The position numbers and the translations under genes were made by a program. From the NCBI GenBank assembly GCA_002474325.1, contig DKNL01000264.1:1-6712 (forward strand): a stretch of DNA of 6,712 bases. Reading direction: 5' to 3'. Positions 1 through 5,900 of the stretch are shown here, piece by piece. Below the pieces are notes generated by a model that did no database searches, was not told where the DNA came from, and saw only the letters and a program-made list of their open reading frames with translations. Origin of the DNA: Opitutales bacterium UBA7389. Its GTDB lineage: Bacteria > Verrucomicrobiota > Verrucomicrobiia > Opitutales > Opitutaceae. Positions within the stretch are counted from its first letter, which is position 1. Every line of letters starts with the position of its first letter.

Positions 1-521
1 CCTTCATTATGTACTTCCCCGAAGGTATATTTACCTTCATGGTTAAAGTGGATAGCCTATTCGGGGCTCCGATACTCATGGTATTGTTGCTCGGCTACTT
101 CTCTCGCAAGACCCCGCCTTTCGCCGCCAATCTTTGTCTCGGTCTCTTTCTAGCCGTCTATGGAGCCTTCATGTTCTTCGTCCCCCTGGACATGCACTAT
201 CTCCACTACATGACCATACTTTTCCTTGTATTCATTTCTTTGGCATTGCTCATCGGATGCATTAAACCAGAAACGAAGCCCGATTTCCGAAAAGCCGGTT
301 CCGGAGGGGTCGACGTCACTCCCTGGAAGCATTTCAAAACTATTTCCATCGCTGCTACATTGGTCATGATCGGAGCCTACATTCTCCTCTCCCCCGTGGG
401 TCTTGTCGACGCTGAACGCGAAAAAACCATAGAATATGGATACATCGTTATGGGCATCATCATCGCCTTCGTGGTTTTGATCCTGCCGATCATTCGATTG
501 CGTAGACAAGCCGCAGCCTGA
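1..521 (+). CDS. Sodium:solute symporter (SSS/SLC5, SGLT-like), 3' part only
   Basis: This is the C-terminal part of a Na+-coupled solute transporter of the inner membrane; the frame is open to the left edge, so the gene starts outside the window and the ATG at 9 is internal. Numbering from that ATG, about five hydrophobic segments are visible (roughly residues 14-31, 39-58, 65-85, 109-130 and 143-162), matching the last helices of SGLT-type symporters. DSLFGAPILMVLLLGYFS resembles the helix-10 region of the family, and a charged loop with a PW motif (about 93-107) separates the last two helices from the rest, as in SLC5 proteins. The tail RLRRQAAA is basic and probably cytoplasmic. The substrate is likely a sugar or polyol, given the isomerase-like gene 97 bp downstream, but that is inference. 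The Na+-binding residues lie outside the window, so family assignment rests on the C-terminal pattern alone. Confidence 0.72.
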   Translation, partial: FIMYFPEGIFTFMVKVDSLFGAPILMVLLLGYFSRKTPPFAANLCLGLFLAVYGAFMFFVPLDMHYLHYMTILFLVFISLALLIGCIKPETKPDFRKAGSGGVDVTPWKHFKTISIAATLVMIGAYILLSPVGLVDAEREKTIEYGYIVMGIIIAFVVLILPIIRLRRQAAA

Positions 522-618
522 TAATTAACGCTTGCAATGGAACGAAGGGGCATGATCTAGGACATACGATTCGCAAAGTCTCGCTTTTCCACGTTCATTC
601 ACTAGAGAATTTTTAATT
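522..618. other. 97-bp intergenic spacer between symporter and TIM-barrel gene
   Basis: There is no convincing hairpin terminator after the symporter stop, so co-transcription with the next gene is possible. The last 20 bases before the next ATG are A/T-rich (GAGAATTTTTAATT) and carry at best a weak GA-rich ribosome binding site. No REP-like element is present here, unlike most other gaps in this window. Confidence 0.5.
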
Positions 619-1533
619 ATGAATAGTCGCCCTTTGAATCGACGAGAACTCCTTACACGTGGAGCCACAGGCATTCTGGCTGGAACTGCAGCAGGAGCAA
701 AACTAACGGCACATACCCAAACTGACCGGACGGCCACTAAGCTGGTTACTAATGGGCGCATTCGCCAGTCGATCATGGGATGGTGTTTTCGGGAACATAT
801 GGATGCGATGACACTGGCAGGCCATTGCAAGGAGATCGGATTAGTGGCGATGGAGGGAATCTCAGCCGAGCACTACCCAGCGATTATGGAGATGGGCTTG
901 GAGGTGTCGCTGGTCTCCGGGAATCATGGATTTGCTAAGGGTCCCTGCAATCCGAACTATCACGATTTGGTTATCAAAGGTCTCACCGATGGTATTGACT
1001 TGGCTAAGGAAGTTGGCTGCCAGAATGTTATTACCTTCACGGGGATGCGTTACGATGGCATGGACGATGAAAAGGCTGCACAACGCTGTATCGAGACCTG
1101 GAAAGAAGTACTCCCCCACGCGGAGAAGCAAGGCGTAACCTTAGTGCTCGAGCATCTCAACTCGCGCGACGACACCCATCCGATGAAGGGACACCCTGGC
1201 TACTTTGGCGATGATCTAGACTTCTGCGTGGATCTGATCAAGCGAGTCGGTTCGGACAATTTTAAACTGCTTTTCGACATCTATCATGTCTCAGTAATGA
1301 ATGGCGATATCATCCGCCGAATTCGCCAGTATCATGCGTACATCGCTCACTACCACACCGCTGGCAACCCGGGCCGAGGCGAACTCGACGATACTCAAGA
1401 AATCAATTATCCACCCATTCTTGAGGAAATACTAAAAACTGGATACGCCGGATATGTAGCCCAAGAATTCATACCCACCTGGGAGGATCCCATCGCCGCC
1501 CTGTGCCACGCAGCAGAGTTGTGCGATGTTTAG
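619..1533 (+). CDS. Tat-exported sugar isomerase/epimerase-like TIM-barrel protein (hydroxypyruvate isomerase group)
   Basis: A 304-residue xylose-isomerase-like TIM barrel, probably exported folded by the Tat system: the N-terminus has NRRELLTRG (residues 7-15) followed by a small-residue hydrophobic stretch ending near residue 31. The barrel begins near residue 49. The likely metal and catalytic residues of the Hyi-type family are visible: E178 in LVLEHLN, D220 with H223 in LFDIYH, H246 in HYHTAGNPGR, and E283 in AQEFIP. The DDTQEINYP block (257-265) matches the GEINY region of hydroxypyruvate isomerases. The family interconverts small hydroxy-keto acids or sugars. Export and lineage argue against plain glyoxylate metabolism, and a sugar epimerase or isomerase role in the periplasm is more likely. 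The length fits the family plus a signal peptide. The ATG is the natural start because it places the twin arginines at residues 8-9. It lies downstream of one symporter and in a cluster with a second Tat-exported enzyme. The exact substrate is unknown. Confidence 0.82.
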   Translation: MNSRPLNRRELLTRGATGILAGTAAGAKLTAHTQTDRTATKLVTNGRIRQSIMGWCFREHMDAMTLAGHCKEIGLVAMEGISAEHYPAIMEMGLEVSLVSGNHGFAKGPCNPNYHDLVIKGLTDGIDLAKEVGCQNVITFTGMRYDGMDDEKAAQRCIETWKEVLPHAEKQGVTLVLEHLNSRDDTHPMKGHPGYFGDDLDFCVDLIKRVGSDNFKLLFDIYHVSVMNGDIIRRIRQYHAYIAHYHTAGNPGRGELDDTQEINYPPILEEILKTGYAGYVAQEFIPTWEDPIAALCHAAELCDV

Positions 1534-1563
1534 ACAAAATCTGTAGGAGCGGTTTAACACCGC
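1526..1563 (+). repeat. REP-like element A (TGTAGGAGCGG hairpin)
   Basis: TGTAGGAGCGGTTTAACACCGC contains a perfect 5-bp stem, GCGGT (1549-1553) with ACCGC (1559-1563), and a 5-nt loop. The core TGTAGGA(G/T)CGGTTT recurs at 5901-5914. The similarity extends upstream through ATGTTTAG, which here forms the last codon and stop of the TIM-barrel gene. It sits in the 40-bp gap before the LON-domain gene. Confidence 0.75.
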
Positions 1564-1573
1564 AATTACTACT

Positions 1574-2290
1574 TTGGCATCGCAGTCCTGCAATTGTGAG
1601 ACCAATCCTGCAATCTACAAACTTTTCCGTCTTCAACCTTCAGCCTTTCAGATTCAAATTTCCGCTTCCCTAGCAATTCCTGAGCGCTGCGGCGCCATCC
1701 TACTTCCTAAAGCGACGCTTTTTCCGCAAGGCGTGATGCCCCTGCATATATTTGAGCCACGGTACCGTCAAATGCTCGACGACGCACTTGAGTCGCACTG
1801 CATGATTTGCGTTGGGACACTAACTCAGAATGAGACCGAAGATCCTACTGAATGTACTGCCAAAACGGGTACAATCGGACTCATTCGCGTTTCTAAGGAG
1901 CAGGAGGATGGAGGTTCCAATCTGATTCTCCATGGCATCCTGCGAGTGGATTTCACCAATTGGCTGGAAGAAAACGAGTATCCTTACGCGACGATTGAAC
2001 CGAGCCCATCAATACCGATTCCCGAATATGAAATCGATCAGGTCAAGGCCACCCTACACGACGCTCTCTATTTGGCTTTGAAGAATTTCCCGGACACGAT
2101 CGTGGACCGTATCAAGAAGTCGCTTGCCCAGGCAGATTCGAGCTCTTCAGCCCTAGCCGATGTGGTGGCTCAGCAATTCGTGGTGGATCCAGATAAAAGA
2201 AGAGAGTTGCTAGCGGAACCGGATATTAAGAAGCGATTCGAAATGCTGACTCGGGAGATTGGACAAGAGGATTGGGGCAGTGCTAACTAG
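1574..2290 (+). CDS. Stand-alone LON substrate-binding-domain protein (start uncertain)
   Basis: A LON N-terminal-type domain protein (PF02190 family) with no ATPase or protease domain, about 200-238 residues and probably cytoplasmic. The signature is ILLPKATLFPQGVMPLHIF followed by EPRYRQML (residues 42-68), where LFP..MPLHIFEPRYR is the classic first strand-turn of the domain. The GTIGLIRV (99-106) and LHGILRVDF (119-127) strands and a helical C-terminal half (about 151-230) follow. Function in such proteins is unclear; roles in protein quality control or substrate recognition are proposed. The longest frame begins with TTG at 1574, but residues 1-30 read like translated repeat DNA: direct repeats of TCCTGCAAT and a CTTCANN heptamer tract. 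No ATG or GTG occurs before the domain, so the real start may be a rare ATT near 1658 or may have been disturbed by the repeat. Domain call is firm; start is not. Confidence 0.78.
   Translation: MASQSCNCETNPAIYKLFRLQPSAFQIQISASLAIPERCGAILLPKATLFPQGVMPLHIFEPRYRQMLDDALESHCMICVGTLTQNETEDPTECTAKTGTIGLIRVSKEQEDGGSNLILHGILRVDFTNWLEENEYPYATIEPSPSIPIPEYEIDQVKATLHDALYLALKNFPDTIVDRIKKSLAQADSSSSALADVVAQQFVVDPDKRRELLAEPDIKKRFEMLTREIGQEDWGSAN
1586..1614. repeat. Direct repeat TCCTGCAAT x2
   Basis: TCCTGCAAT occurs at 1586-1594 and again at 1606-1614, 20 bp apart, between REP-like element A and the heptamer tract. It lies within the doubtful N-terminal extension of the LON-domain ORF and supports reading that stretch as non-coding. 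Confidence 0.6.
1631..1665. repeat. Degenerate heptamer tract (YTTCANN), copy 1
   Basis: Five consecutive pyrimidine-rich 7-mers can be read: CTTCAAC, CTTCAGC, CTTTCAG, ATTCAAA, TTTCCGC, with TCA recurring every 7-8 bases. It ends next to the point where homology to the LON domain begins. A similar tract in the same orientation precedes the omega-amidase gene, and its reverse complement follows the second symporter. Confidence 0.6.
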
Positions 2291-2352
2291 GTTTAATTCT
2301 CGTTTTAATAGGATTCGACAACGCTCTTAGTGGTCGCTCGGTCCGCTTTGAG

Positions 2353-2402
2353 TCCACCTTCGGTTTGACAAGTGGAGGGGGGTCCCCGGTTAGCCGAGGG
2401 CC
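2353..2402 (+). other. Two adjacent hairpins, possible structured RNA
   Basis: The first hairpin pairs TCCAC(C)TT with AAGTGGA (2353-2376). The second pairs GGTCCCCGG (2381-2389) with CCGAGGGCC (2394-2402) around a TTAG loop, with one G-U pair and one mismatch. The hairpins are 4 bp apart. A T-rich run follows, but 16 or more bases later, which is too distant for a standard intrinsic terminator. They could be part of a 3' UTR, an RNA gene or a mobile-element remnant. Confidence 0.4.
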
Positions 2403-2449
2403 AGGATCTGTGGATGTGGTTTTTTGCTTTTTAGGATACTTTTAGGACC

Positions 2450-2468
2450 GTCCCGAACCCTGCGGGAC
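2450..2468. repeat. GTCCCG hairpin
   Basis: A perfect 6-bp stem, GTCCCG (2450-2455) with CGGGAC (2463-2468), around a 7-nt loop. It is the first of three successive hairpins leading into REP-like element B. The short TTTT at 2474-2477 is too weak to call a terminator. Confidence 0.5.
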
Positions 2469-2485
2469 CGCGATTTTCATCATTA

Positions 2486-2523
2486 GGCGACTTATCGCCC
2501 CGACTTATGTCGGTGCTCCTACA
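2486..2523 (-). repeat. REP-like element B, double hairpin
   Basis: Two perfect hairpins lie back to back: GGCGA-CTTA-TCGCC (2486-2499) and CCGAC-TTAT-GTCGG (2500-2513). GCTCCTACA (2515-2523) follows, which is TGTAGGAGC on the minus strand, the same head as the other REP-like elements. Each stem is 5 bp with a 4-nt loop. The orientation is opposite to elements A and D. Confidence 0.72.
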
Positions 2524-2559
2524 TTCGCGTTCTTCGATAAATAAATAGATGATCTCGGC

Positions 2560-2623
2560 TGGATTGAGCGATCGCACCTACACTTCGGTTGTTTACGGAG
2601 GATCGAGCCTATCATCCCTACAC
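2560..2623 (-). repeat. Two decayed REP-like fragments
   Basis: Read on the minus strand, GTGTAGGTGCGATCGCTCAA (near 2564-2583) and TGTAGGGATGATAGGCTCGATCC (near 2600-2622) each begin with the TGTAGG head of the family but have lost most pairing. With element B they form a same-orientation array of three, spaced roughly 40-60 bp apart. They are probably old copies. Confidence 0.45.
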
Positions 2624-2667
2624 CTCTATCACCAGAACTGCAAAATTTGAGAGTGTAATTGCACAGC

Positions 2668-2693
2668 TTGGACAAATCTGCTAGCACTATAAT
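2668..2693 (+). promoter_or_regulatory. Candidate sigma-70-type promoter for the Gfo/Idh/MocA gene
   Basis: A perfect TATAAT at 2688-2693 lies 61 bp before the ATG. The best -35 match, TTGGAC at 2668-2673, is only 14 bp away, shorter than the usual 16-18, so the -35 assignment is weak. The position just after the REP-like array makes an independent promoter for this gene plausible. Confidence 0.35.
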
Positions 2694-2696
2694 TCT

Positions 2697-2746
2697 CGGA
2701 TTGCAAACGGATGAGCCATTATCCGAATTAACCTAAATCTACGGAT
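2697..2746. promoter_or_regulatory. CGGAT repeats, possible operator
   Basis: CGGAT occurs at 2697, 2708 and 2742, and ATCCG at 2721-2725, giving an inverted pair CGGAT-N8-ATCCG (2708-2725) just downstream of the TATAAT box. The first two direct copies are 11 bp apart, about one helical turn. This is the layout expected for a repressor site, but no regulator is known for it. Confidence 0.3.
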
Positions 2747-2754
2747 TATTTCTC

Positions 2755-4068
2755 ATGACAACAGATCCCCTTAATAGACGGAACTTCATCAAAACTACGG
2801 GAGTGGCCAGCGTAGCATCGCTTCTAGTCGGTGCCCAAAACCTTCACGCGGGGGTTGCCAACGATAAGATCAAAATCGGTCTGATCGGTCTAGGTGGCCG
2901 AGGCTGCGGAGCAGGCATAATAGATTGTGCACAGGCTGATTCCAACATCGAGCTCGTTGCTATAGGCGATCTGTTCCCCGATCACTTGGAAGCAGCCACA
3001 GAGCGGATCAAAGCCAACATGGCTAGGCGCAAACTCCCATTCAAAGACATCTACAAGGTCACCCCCGAAACGATGTTCTCCGGCTTCGACGCCTACAAAA
3101 AGGTCATCGCATGCGACGTCGATCTGATCATCCTTACCACACCTCCCGTATTCCGACCTATCCACTTCCGGGCCGCGGTGGAAGCCGGAAAGCACGTCTT
3201 TATCGAGAAGCCGGTAGCGGTAGATCCGGTCGGCGTGCGACACATCATTGAAACGTCAGAGCTGGCTGAGAAGAAAGGGCTGACCGTTGTCGCTGGAACG
3301 CAAATGCGTCGGGCTCGTCACATTATGGCTGGCATTGAAGAAATCCACAGTGGGGTGATGGGCGACCTGCTTTCTGGCCAATCAACTCGAATCGGAGGAG
3401 CCTTGTCCAACTGGCGCGAAACAGAGGCGATTCGCGCTCGCAGTTGGTCTGACATGGAATGGCAACTACGCCGCTGGCTATTCACCACTTGGGGATCTGG
3501 AGACTTCATCGTCGAGCAGCACGTGCACAATCTGGACCTTGTCGATTGGGTCATGGGATCCCATCCGATCAAAGCCATTGGAACGGGCGGGCGCATCAGT
3601 CGCACCGATTCAATTTATCCCAATGTCTGGGACCACATTTCAGTTGAGTACGAATATCCGAATGGAGCTCGAGTAACCCACATTGGTTCGCAAATGGACG
3701 GGGTAAGCTCCCGCAATGATATGCGAATCGATGGTACCAAAGGTCGACTCTTCCTCAGTTTTGCCAAGGTCACCATCGAAGGGAAAAAGCCGTTCAGCTA
3801 TGAAGGGCCGCGTCCAAATCCTGCAGTAGTCGAGTACAAGGACACGCTCGATGCTATTCGCTCTGGCAATACCGTTAACGAGGGGAAGCGTATCGCTCAA
3901 AGCACCATGACTGCCATCCTGGGCAGAATGGCGGCCTACACGGGGCGAACTCTTAGTTGGGACTGGGCCATGCAAGCATCAAAGCAAGATCTCACTCCAA
4001 AAGAATGGAAATTCGGCGACCTAGCCCTTGATCCAATAGCCATACCTGGGCAGACCGATCTAGTTTAA
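2755..4068 (+). CDS. Tat-exported Gfo/Idh/MocA family oxidoreductase
   Basis: A 437-residue NAD(P)-dependent oxidoreductase-type protein that probably acts in the periplasm. NRRNFIKTTG (residues 7-16) is a clear Tat motif, followed by a short hydrophobic region ending near residues 32-35. The Rossmann fold starts at about 38 with IGLIGLGGRG (41-50). EKP (151-153) holds the usual catalytic-region lysine K152. The family D-x-x-x-H pattern appears as E254 and H258 in EQHVHNLDLVDW, as is common in the Tat-signal subgroup with the GFO_IDH_MocA C-terminal domain. Family members oxidise or reduce sugars, polyols and amino sugars, or use bound NAD+ for glycoside cleavage (GH109-like). The substrate here cannot be named. 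It is complete. The ATG at 2755 positions the Tat motif correctly, though the ribosome binding site is weak. Flanking intergenic regions carry REP-like elements, and the symporter 174 bp downstream suggests a shared carbohydrate substrate. Confidence 0.9.
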   Translation: MTTDPLNRRNFIKTTGVASVASLLVGAQNLHAGVANDKIKIGLIGLGGRGCGAGIIDCAQADSNIELVAIGDLFPDHLEAATERIKANMARRKLPFKDIYKVTPETMFSGFDAYKKVIACDVDLIILTTPPVFRPIHFRAAVEAGKHVFIEKPVAVDPVGVRHIIETSELAEKKGLTVVAGTQMRRARHIMAGIEEIHSGVMGDLLSGQSTRIGGALSNWRETEAIRARSWSDMEWQLRRWLFTTWGSGDFIVEQHVHNLDLVDWVMGSHPIKAIGTGGRISRTDSIYPNVWDHISVEYEYPNGARVTHIGSQMDGVSSRNDMRIDGTKGRLFLSFAKVTIEGKKPFSYEGPRPNPAVVEYKDTLDAIRSGNTVNEGKRIAQSTMTAILGRMAAYTGRTLSWDWAMQASKQDLTPKEWKFGDLALDPIAIPGQTDLV

Positions 4069-4242
4069 GAGCAAAAGAGCGATCCCTCAAAGCGTGGACC
4101 GTTTCTACCCAATCGAGTTGTTAATCTCGGCGTAAAGCCGCTCCTACGATCTTGGAACCTCAGACGCCATTACAGTCTTGAGTACCGAGGGTGATTAACG
4201 TGACTTTGCGGGTAGCCTTCGAACTATCTCAGATTCTCCGCA
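4069..4242. other. 174-bp intergenic region before the second symporter
   Basis: It contains one REP-like element (4128-4150). No intrinsic terminator or clear promoter is visible, and there is no Shine-Dalgarno sequence directly before the ATG at 4243. An in-frame TAG 27 bases upstream of that ATG fixes it as the first usable start. Confidence 0.45.
4128..4150 (-). repeat. REP-like element C
   Basis: On the minus strand it reads ATCGTAGGAGCGGCTTTACGCCG. The stem is CGGC (4128-4131) with GCCG (4137-4140), loop GTAAA, next to the CTCCTAC head (4141-4147). The AGATCGTAGGAGCGG stretch matches the head and upstream bases of elements A and D. Confidence 0.7.
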
Positions 4243-5718
4243 ATGCCACTGATTGATTCTCTTGTCGTCGTTCTCTATATGTCCGCCGTTCTGTTCATCG
4301 GCATTCGGTTCGGCAAGCGCGGCGAGTCCATGGAAGGCTATGTTGCGGGCGGGCGACAAGTACCGTGGTTAGCCGTTCTAGGATCGCTCATCGCCACCGA
4401 GATCAGCGCTGCCACATTTTTGGGAACACCCGGGGTCGGGTATGCGGAAAATATGGGCTATTTGCAGATGAGTGTCGGGTCCCTTCTGGCTCGCTTCGCC
4501 ATCGCTTTTCTCTTTCTCGGAGCTTTCTACAAACTGCGCTGCCTATCGATCTACCAATACTTGGCCTATCGGTTTGGCGGGACTAGCCATTATACGGCTG
4601 CCTGCTTTTTCCTGCTCTCAAGAGTGATGGCATCCTCGGTCCGCTTGATGATTGCCTCAACGGGTCTGCACGTTATCCTCGGGCTTCCCTTTGGCTGGAC
4701 GATGATTGGTTTCGCCCTTCTCTGCCTAGCTTACGCAGGCGTTGGTGGCATCAAAGCAGTCATATGGACAGATTGCCTTCAGGCGATAGTTTTCCTAACC
4801 GCTGGCGCCACCATGATATGGATGCTTCACGACCTAGTGGGCTGGTCAGAGATTATAGAAGTCGGTCGGGAAAATGGGCATTTGAAAATCTTCCAATGGT
4901 CCACTGACGGAAGCATCTGGACGGATCCCAATTGGTTCTTTCTGGCGGCGGTATTCGGCTTCATCAACACGCTAGCCATGCAAGGGACGGATCATGATTT
5001 CACTCAACGCATGCTAACCTGTCACAATCTCGGCCAAGCTCGCAAGAGCATCATTCTGAGCGGATTTGTTTCTCTTCCAGTAGCCGCATTGTTTCTCCTT
5101 ATTGGTGTCGGACTCTACGCATATTACATCCAATTTTCCGATACGTCGTTGCCAATGAAACTCTTAGACGGAGTATCCAGCGTCGACTCTGACAAGGTCT
5201 TCCCCCATTTCATCGCTACCGCCCTGCCAACCGGCCTCAAAGGCCTACTCCTTTGCGGCGTGCTCGCAGCTGCCATGTCCAGCCTTGATAGCGCTCTGGC
5301 GGCTCTTAGTTCCTCCGTAGTTGTCGATCTCTATAAGCCACTTCTCGGCAAAGAAGTTAGTGGTACCCGGCAAGTTTGGATCGCCCGGGTCTTCATGGGC
5401 GTTGCCGCTATCGGACTTGTATCCATAGCTTGGGCATTACAGCACGGCGGACAATTCATTTGGCTGGCCTTCAAGATTGCTGGAGTGACCTATAGCGGAC
5501 TGCTCGGCGTATTCCTGGTCGGTCTGCTCTCCCAACGAGGCACGGATCGCTGGAATTTGCTGGCCATGCTACTAGGCAGCAGCATTACCGTCACATTGCT
5601 CTTCCTTTCCGAAAACGGAATCATCAACCTAGCCTGGCAATGGCCCATGCTCTTCGGTGTGACCTTCACCTTTCTAATCGGCATCATACCATCGGGAGGG
5701 ATAAAGGTTGAAGAATGA
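4243..5718 (+). CDS. Sodium:solute symporter (SSS family), complete
   Basis: A 491-residue Na+-coupled transporter with about 13 hydrophobic segments, the normal length for the SSS family (PF00474). Family marks are GGR at 36-38 after helix 1; the unwound helix region LIATEISAATFLGTPG (49-64), which lines the substrate and sodium site; GGIKAVIWTD (168-177), the family signature; and AAAMSSLDSALAALSS (342-357), where S346 and S347 align with the Na2-site serines of vSGLT. The W-rich loop at about 201-231 is probably periplasmic. It is related to, but not the same as, the partial symporter at the left edge. The position after two Tat-exported sugar enzymes suggests uptake of their product; the substrate is unknown and could also be a carboxylate. 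The last codons (VEE and stop) fall inside a degenerate heptamer repeat, so the extreme C-terminus may be repeat-derived. Confidence 0.92.
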   Translation: MPLIDSLVVVLYMSAVLFIGIRFGKRGESMEGYVAGGRQVPWLAVLGSLIATEISAATFLGTPGVGYAENMGYLQMSVGSLLARFAIAFLFLGAFYKLRCLSIYQYLAYRFGGTSHYTAACFFLLSRVMASSVRLMIASTGLHVILGLPFGWTMIGFALLCLAYAGVGGIKAVIWTDCLQAIVFLTAGATMIWMLHDLVGWSEIIEVGRENGHLKIFQWSTDGSIWTDPNWFFLAAVFGFINTLAMQGTDHDFTQRMLTCHNLGQARKSIILSGFVSLPVAALFLLIGVGLYAYYIQFSDTSLPMKLLDGVSSVDSDKVFPHFIATALPTGLKGLLLCGVLAAAMSSLDSALAALSSSVVVDLYKPLLGKEVSGTRQVWIARVFMGVAAIGLVSIAWALQHGGQFIWLAFKIAGVTYSGLLGVFLVGLLSQRGTDRWNLLAMLLGSSITVTLLFLSENGIINLAWQWPMLFGVTFTFLIGIIPSGGIKVEE

Positions 5719-5754
5719 GTTATGAAAGATGAATGTATAGGAATGGATAATGAA
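5706..5754. repeat. Degenerate heptamer tract (NNATGAA), copy 2
   Basis: Seven consecutive 7-mers can be read in phase: GGTTGAA, GAATGAG, TTATGAA, AGATGAA, TGTATAG, GAATGGA, TAATGAA. The consensus NNATGAA is the reverse complement of the TTCATNN tracts at 1631-1665 and 5962-5990. The tract covers the stop codon of the symporter and the start of the four-helix-bundle remnant. Confidence 0.7.
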
Positions 5755-5892
5755 TTTCCTGACCCGGAAAATTCGGTGGTTGAGGAGAATCAGCAAGATC
5801 TGAAGGAGCGAACCAAGGCGTATGCCCTTCGTATCATTCTGCTGTACGGGGCACTGCCTGGGACCAAACCAACCAATCTTCGCTATGTTTAG
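5743..5892 (+). pseudogene. Truncated four-helix-bundle protein (TIGR02436/S23-like), N-terminal remnant
   Basis: A 49-codon frame starting MDNEFPDPENSVVEE. Residues 19-40 (DLKERTKAYALRIILLYGAL then PG) strongly resemble the first helix of four-helix-bundle proteins related to 23S rRNA intervening-sequence proteins, whose members usually run about 110-130 residues with a -RSGTS-GA- motif after this helix. That motif and the other helices are absent: after PG the frame continues with an unrelated TKPTNLRYV and stops, running into a REP-like palindrome. I checked the next frame by eye and found no continuation, so this looks like a deletion rather than a frameshift. The family is small, often present in many copies per genome, and of unclear cellular role. 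It is distantly similar in fold to Avd of diversity-generating retroelements. The family call is from memory of conserved motifs. The remnant may or may not still be translated. Confidence 0.68.
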
Positions 5893-5900
5893 TAGAATCT

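Larger units (their letters stand above)
2291..2754. other. 464-bp intergenic region with hairpins, REP-like array and promoter candidate
   Basis: I see no credible gene. From left to right it holds about 60 bp of unremarkable sequence, two adjacent hairpins (2353-2402), a T-rich stretch (2419-2433), a GTCCCG/CGGGAC hairpin (2450-2468), a double REP-like hairpin (2486-2523), two decayed REP-like fragments (about 2560-2623), and a TATAAT box with CGGAT repeats ahead of the Gfo/Idh/MocA gene. The short minus-strand frame across 2505-2687 covers the palindromes and resembles no protein family I know. Confidence 0.6.

Noticed and set aside
150..509. 119-residue minus-strand ORF opposite the first symporter
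   Set aside because: It is a complement-strand shadow: the + frame encodes clear membrane helices, and the minus product is low-complexity D/E/H-rich.
531..565. Promoter TTGCAA/TCTAGG before the TIM-barrel gene
   Set aside because: The -10 match is poor (TCTAGG) and the region offers no better pair, so it cannot be told from chance.
2381..2433. Intrinsic terminator for the LON-domain gene
   Set aside because: The hairpin is good, but the T-rich run begins 16 or more bases after the stem, so it does not fit the standard terminator layout.
2505..2687. 60-residue minus-strand ORF in the large intergenic region
   Set aside because: It translates REP-like palindromes, has no recognisable domain and no ribosome binding site, so it is a chance frame.
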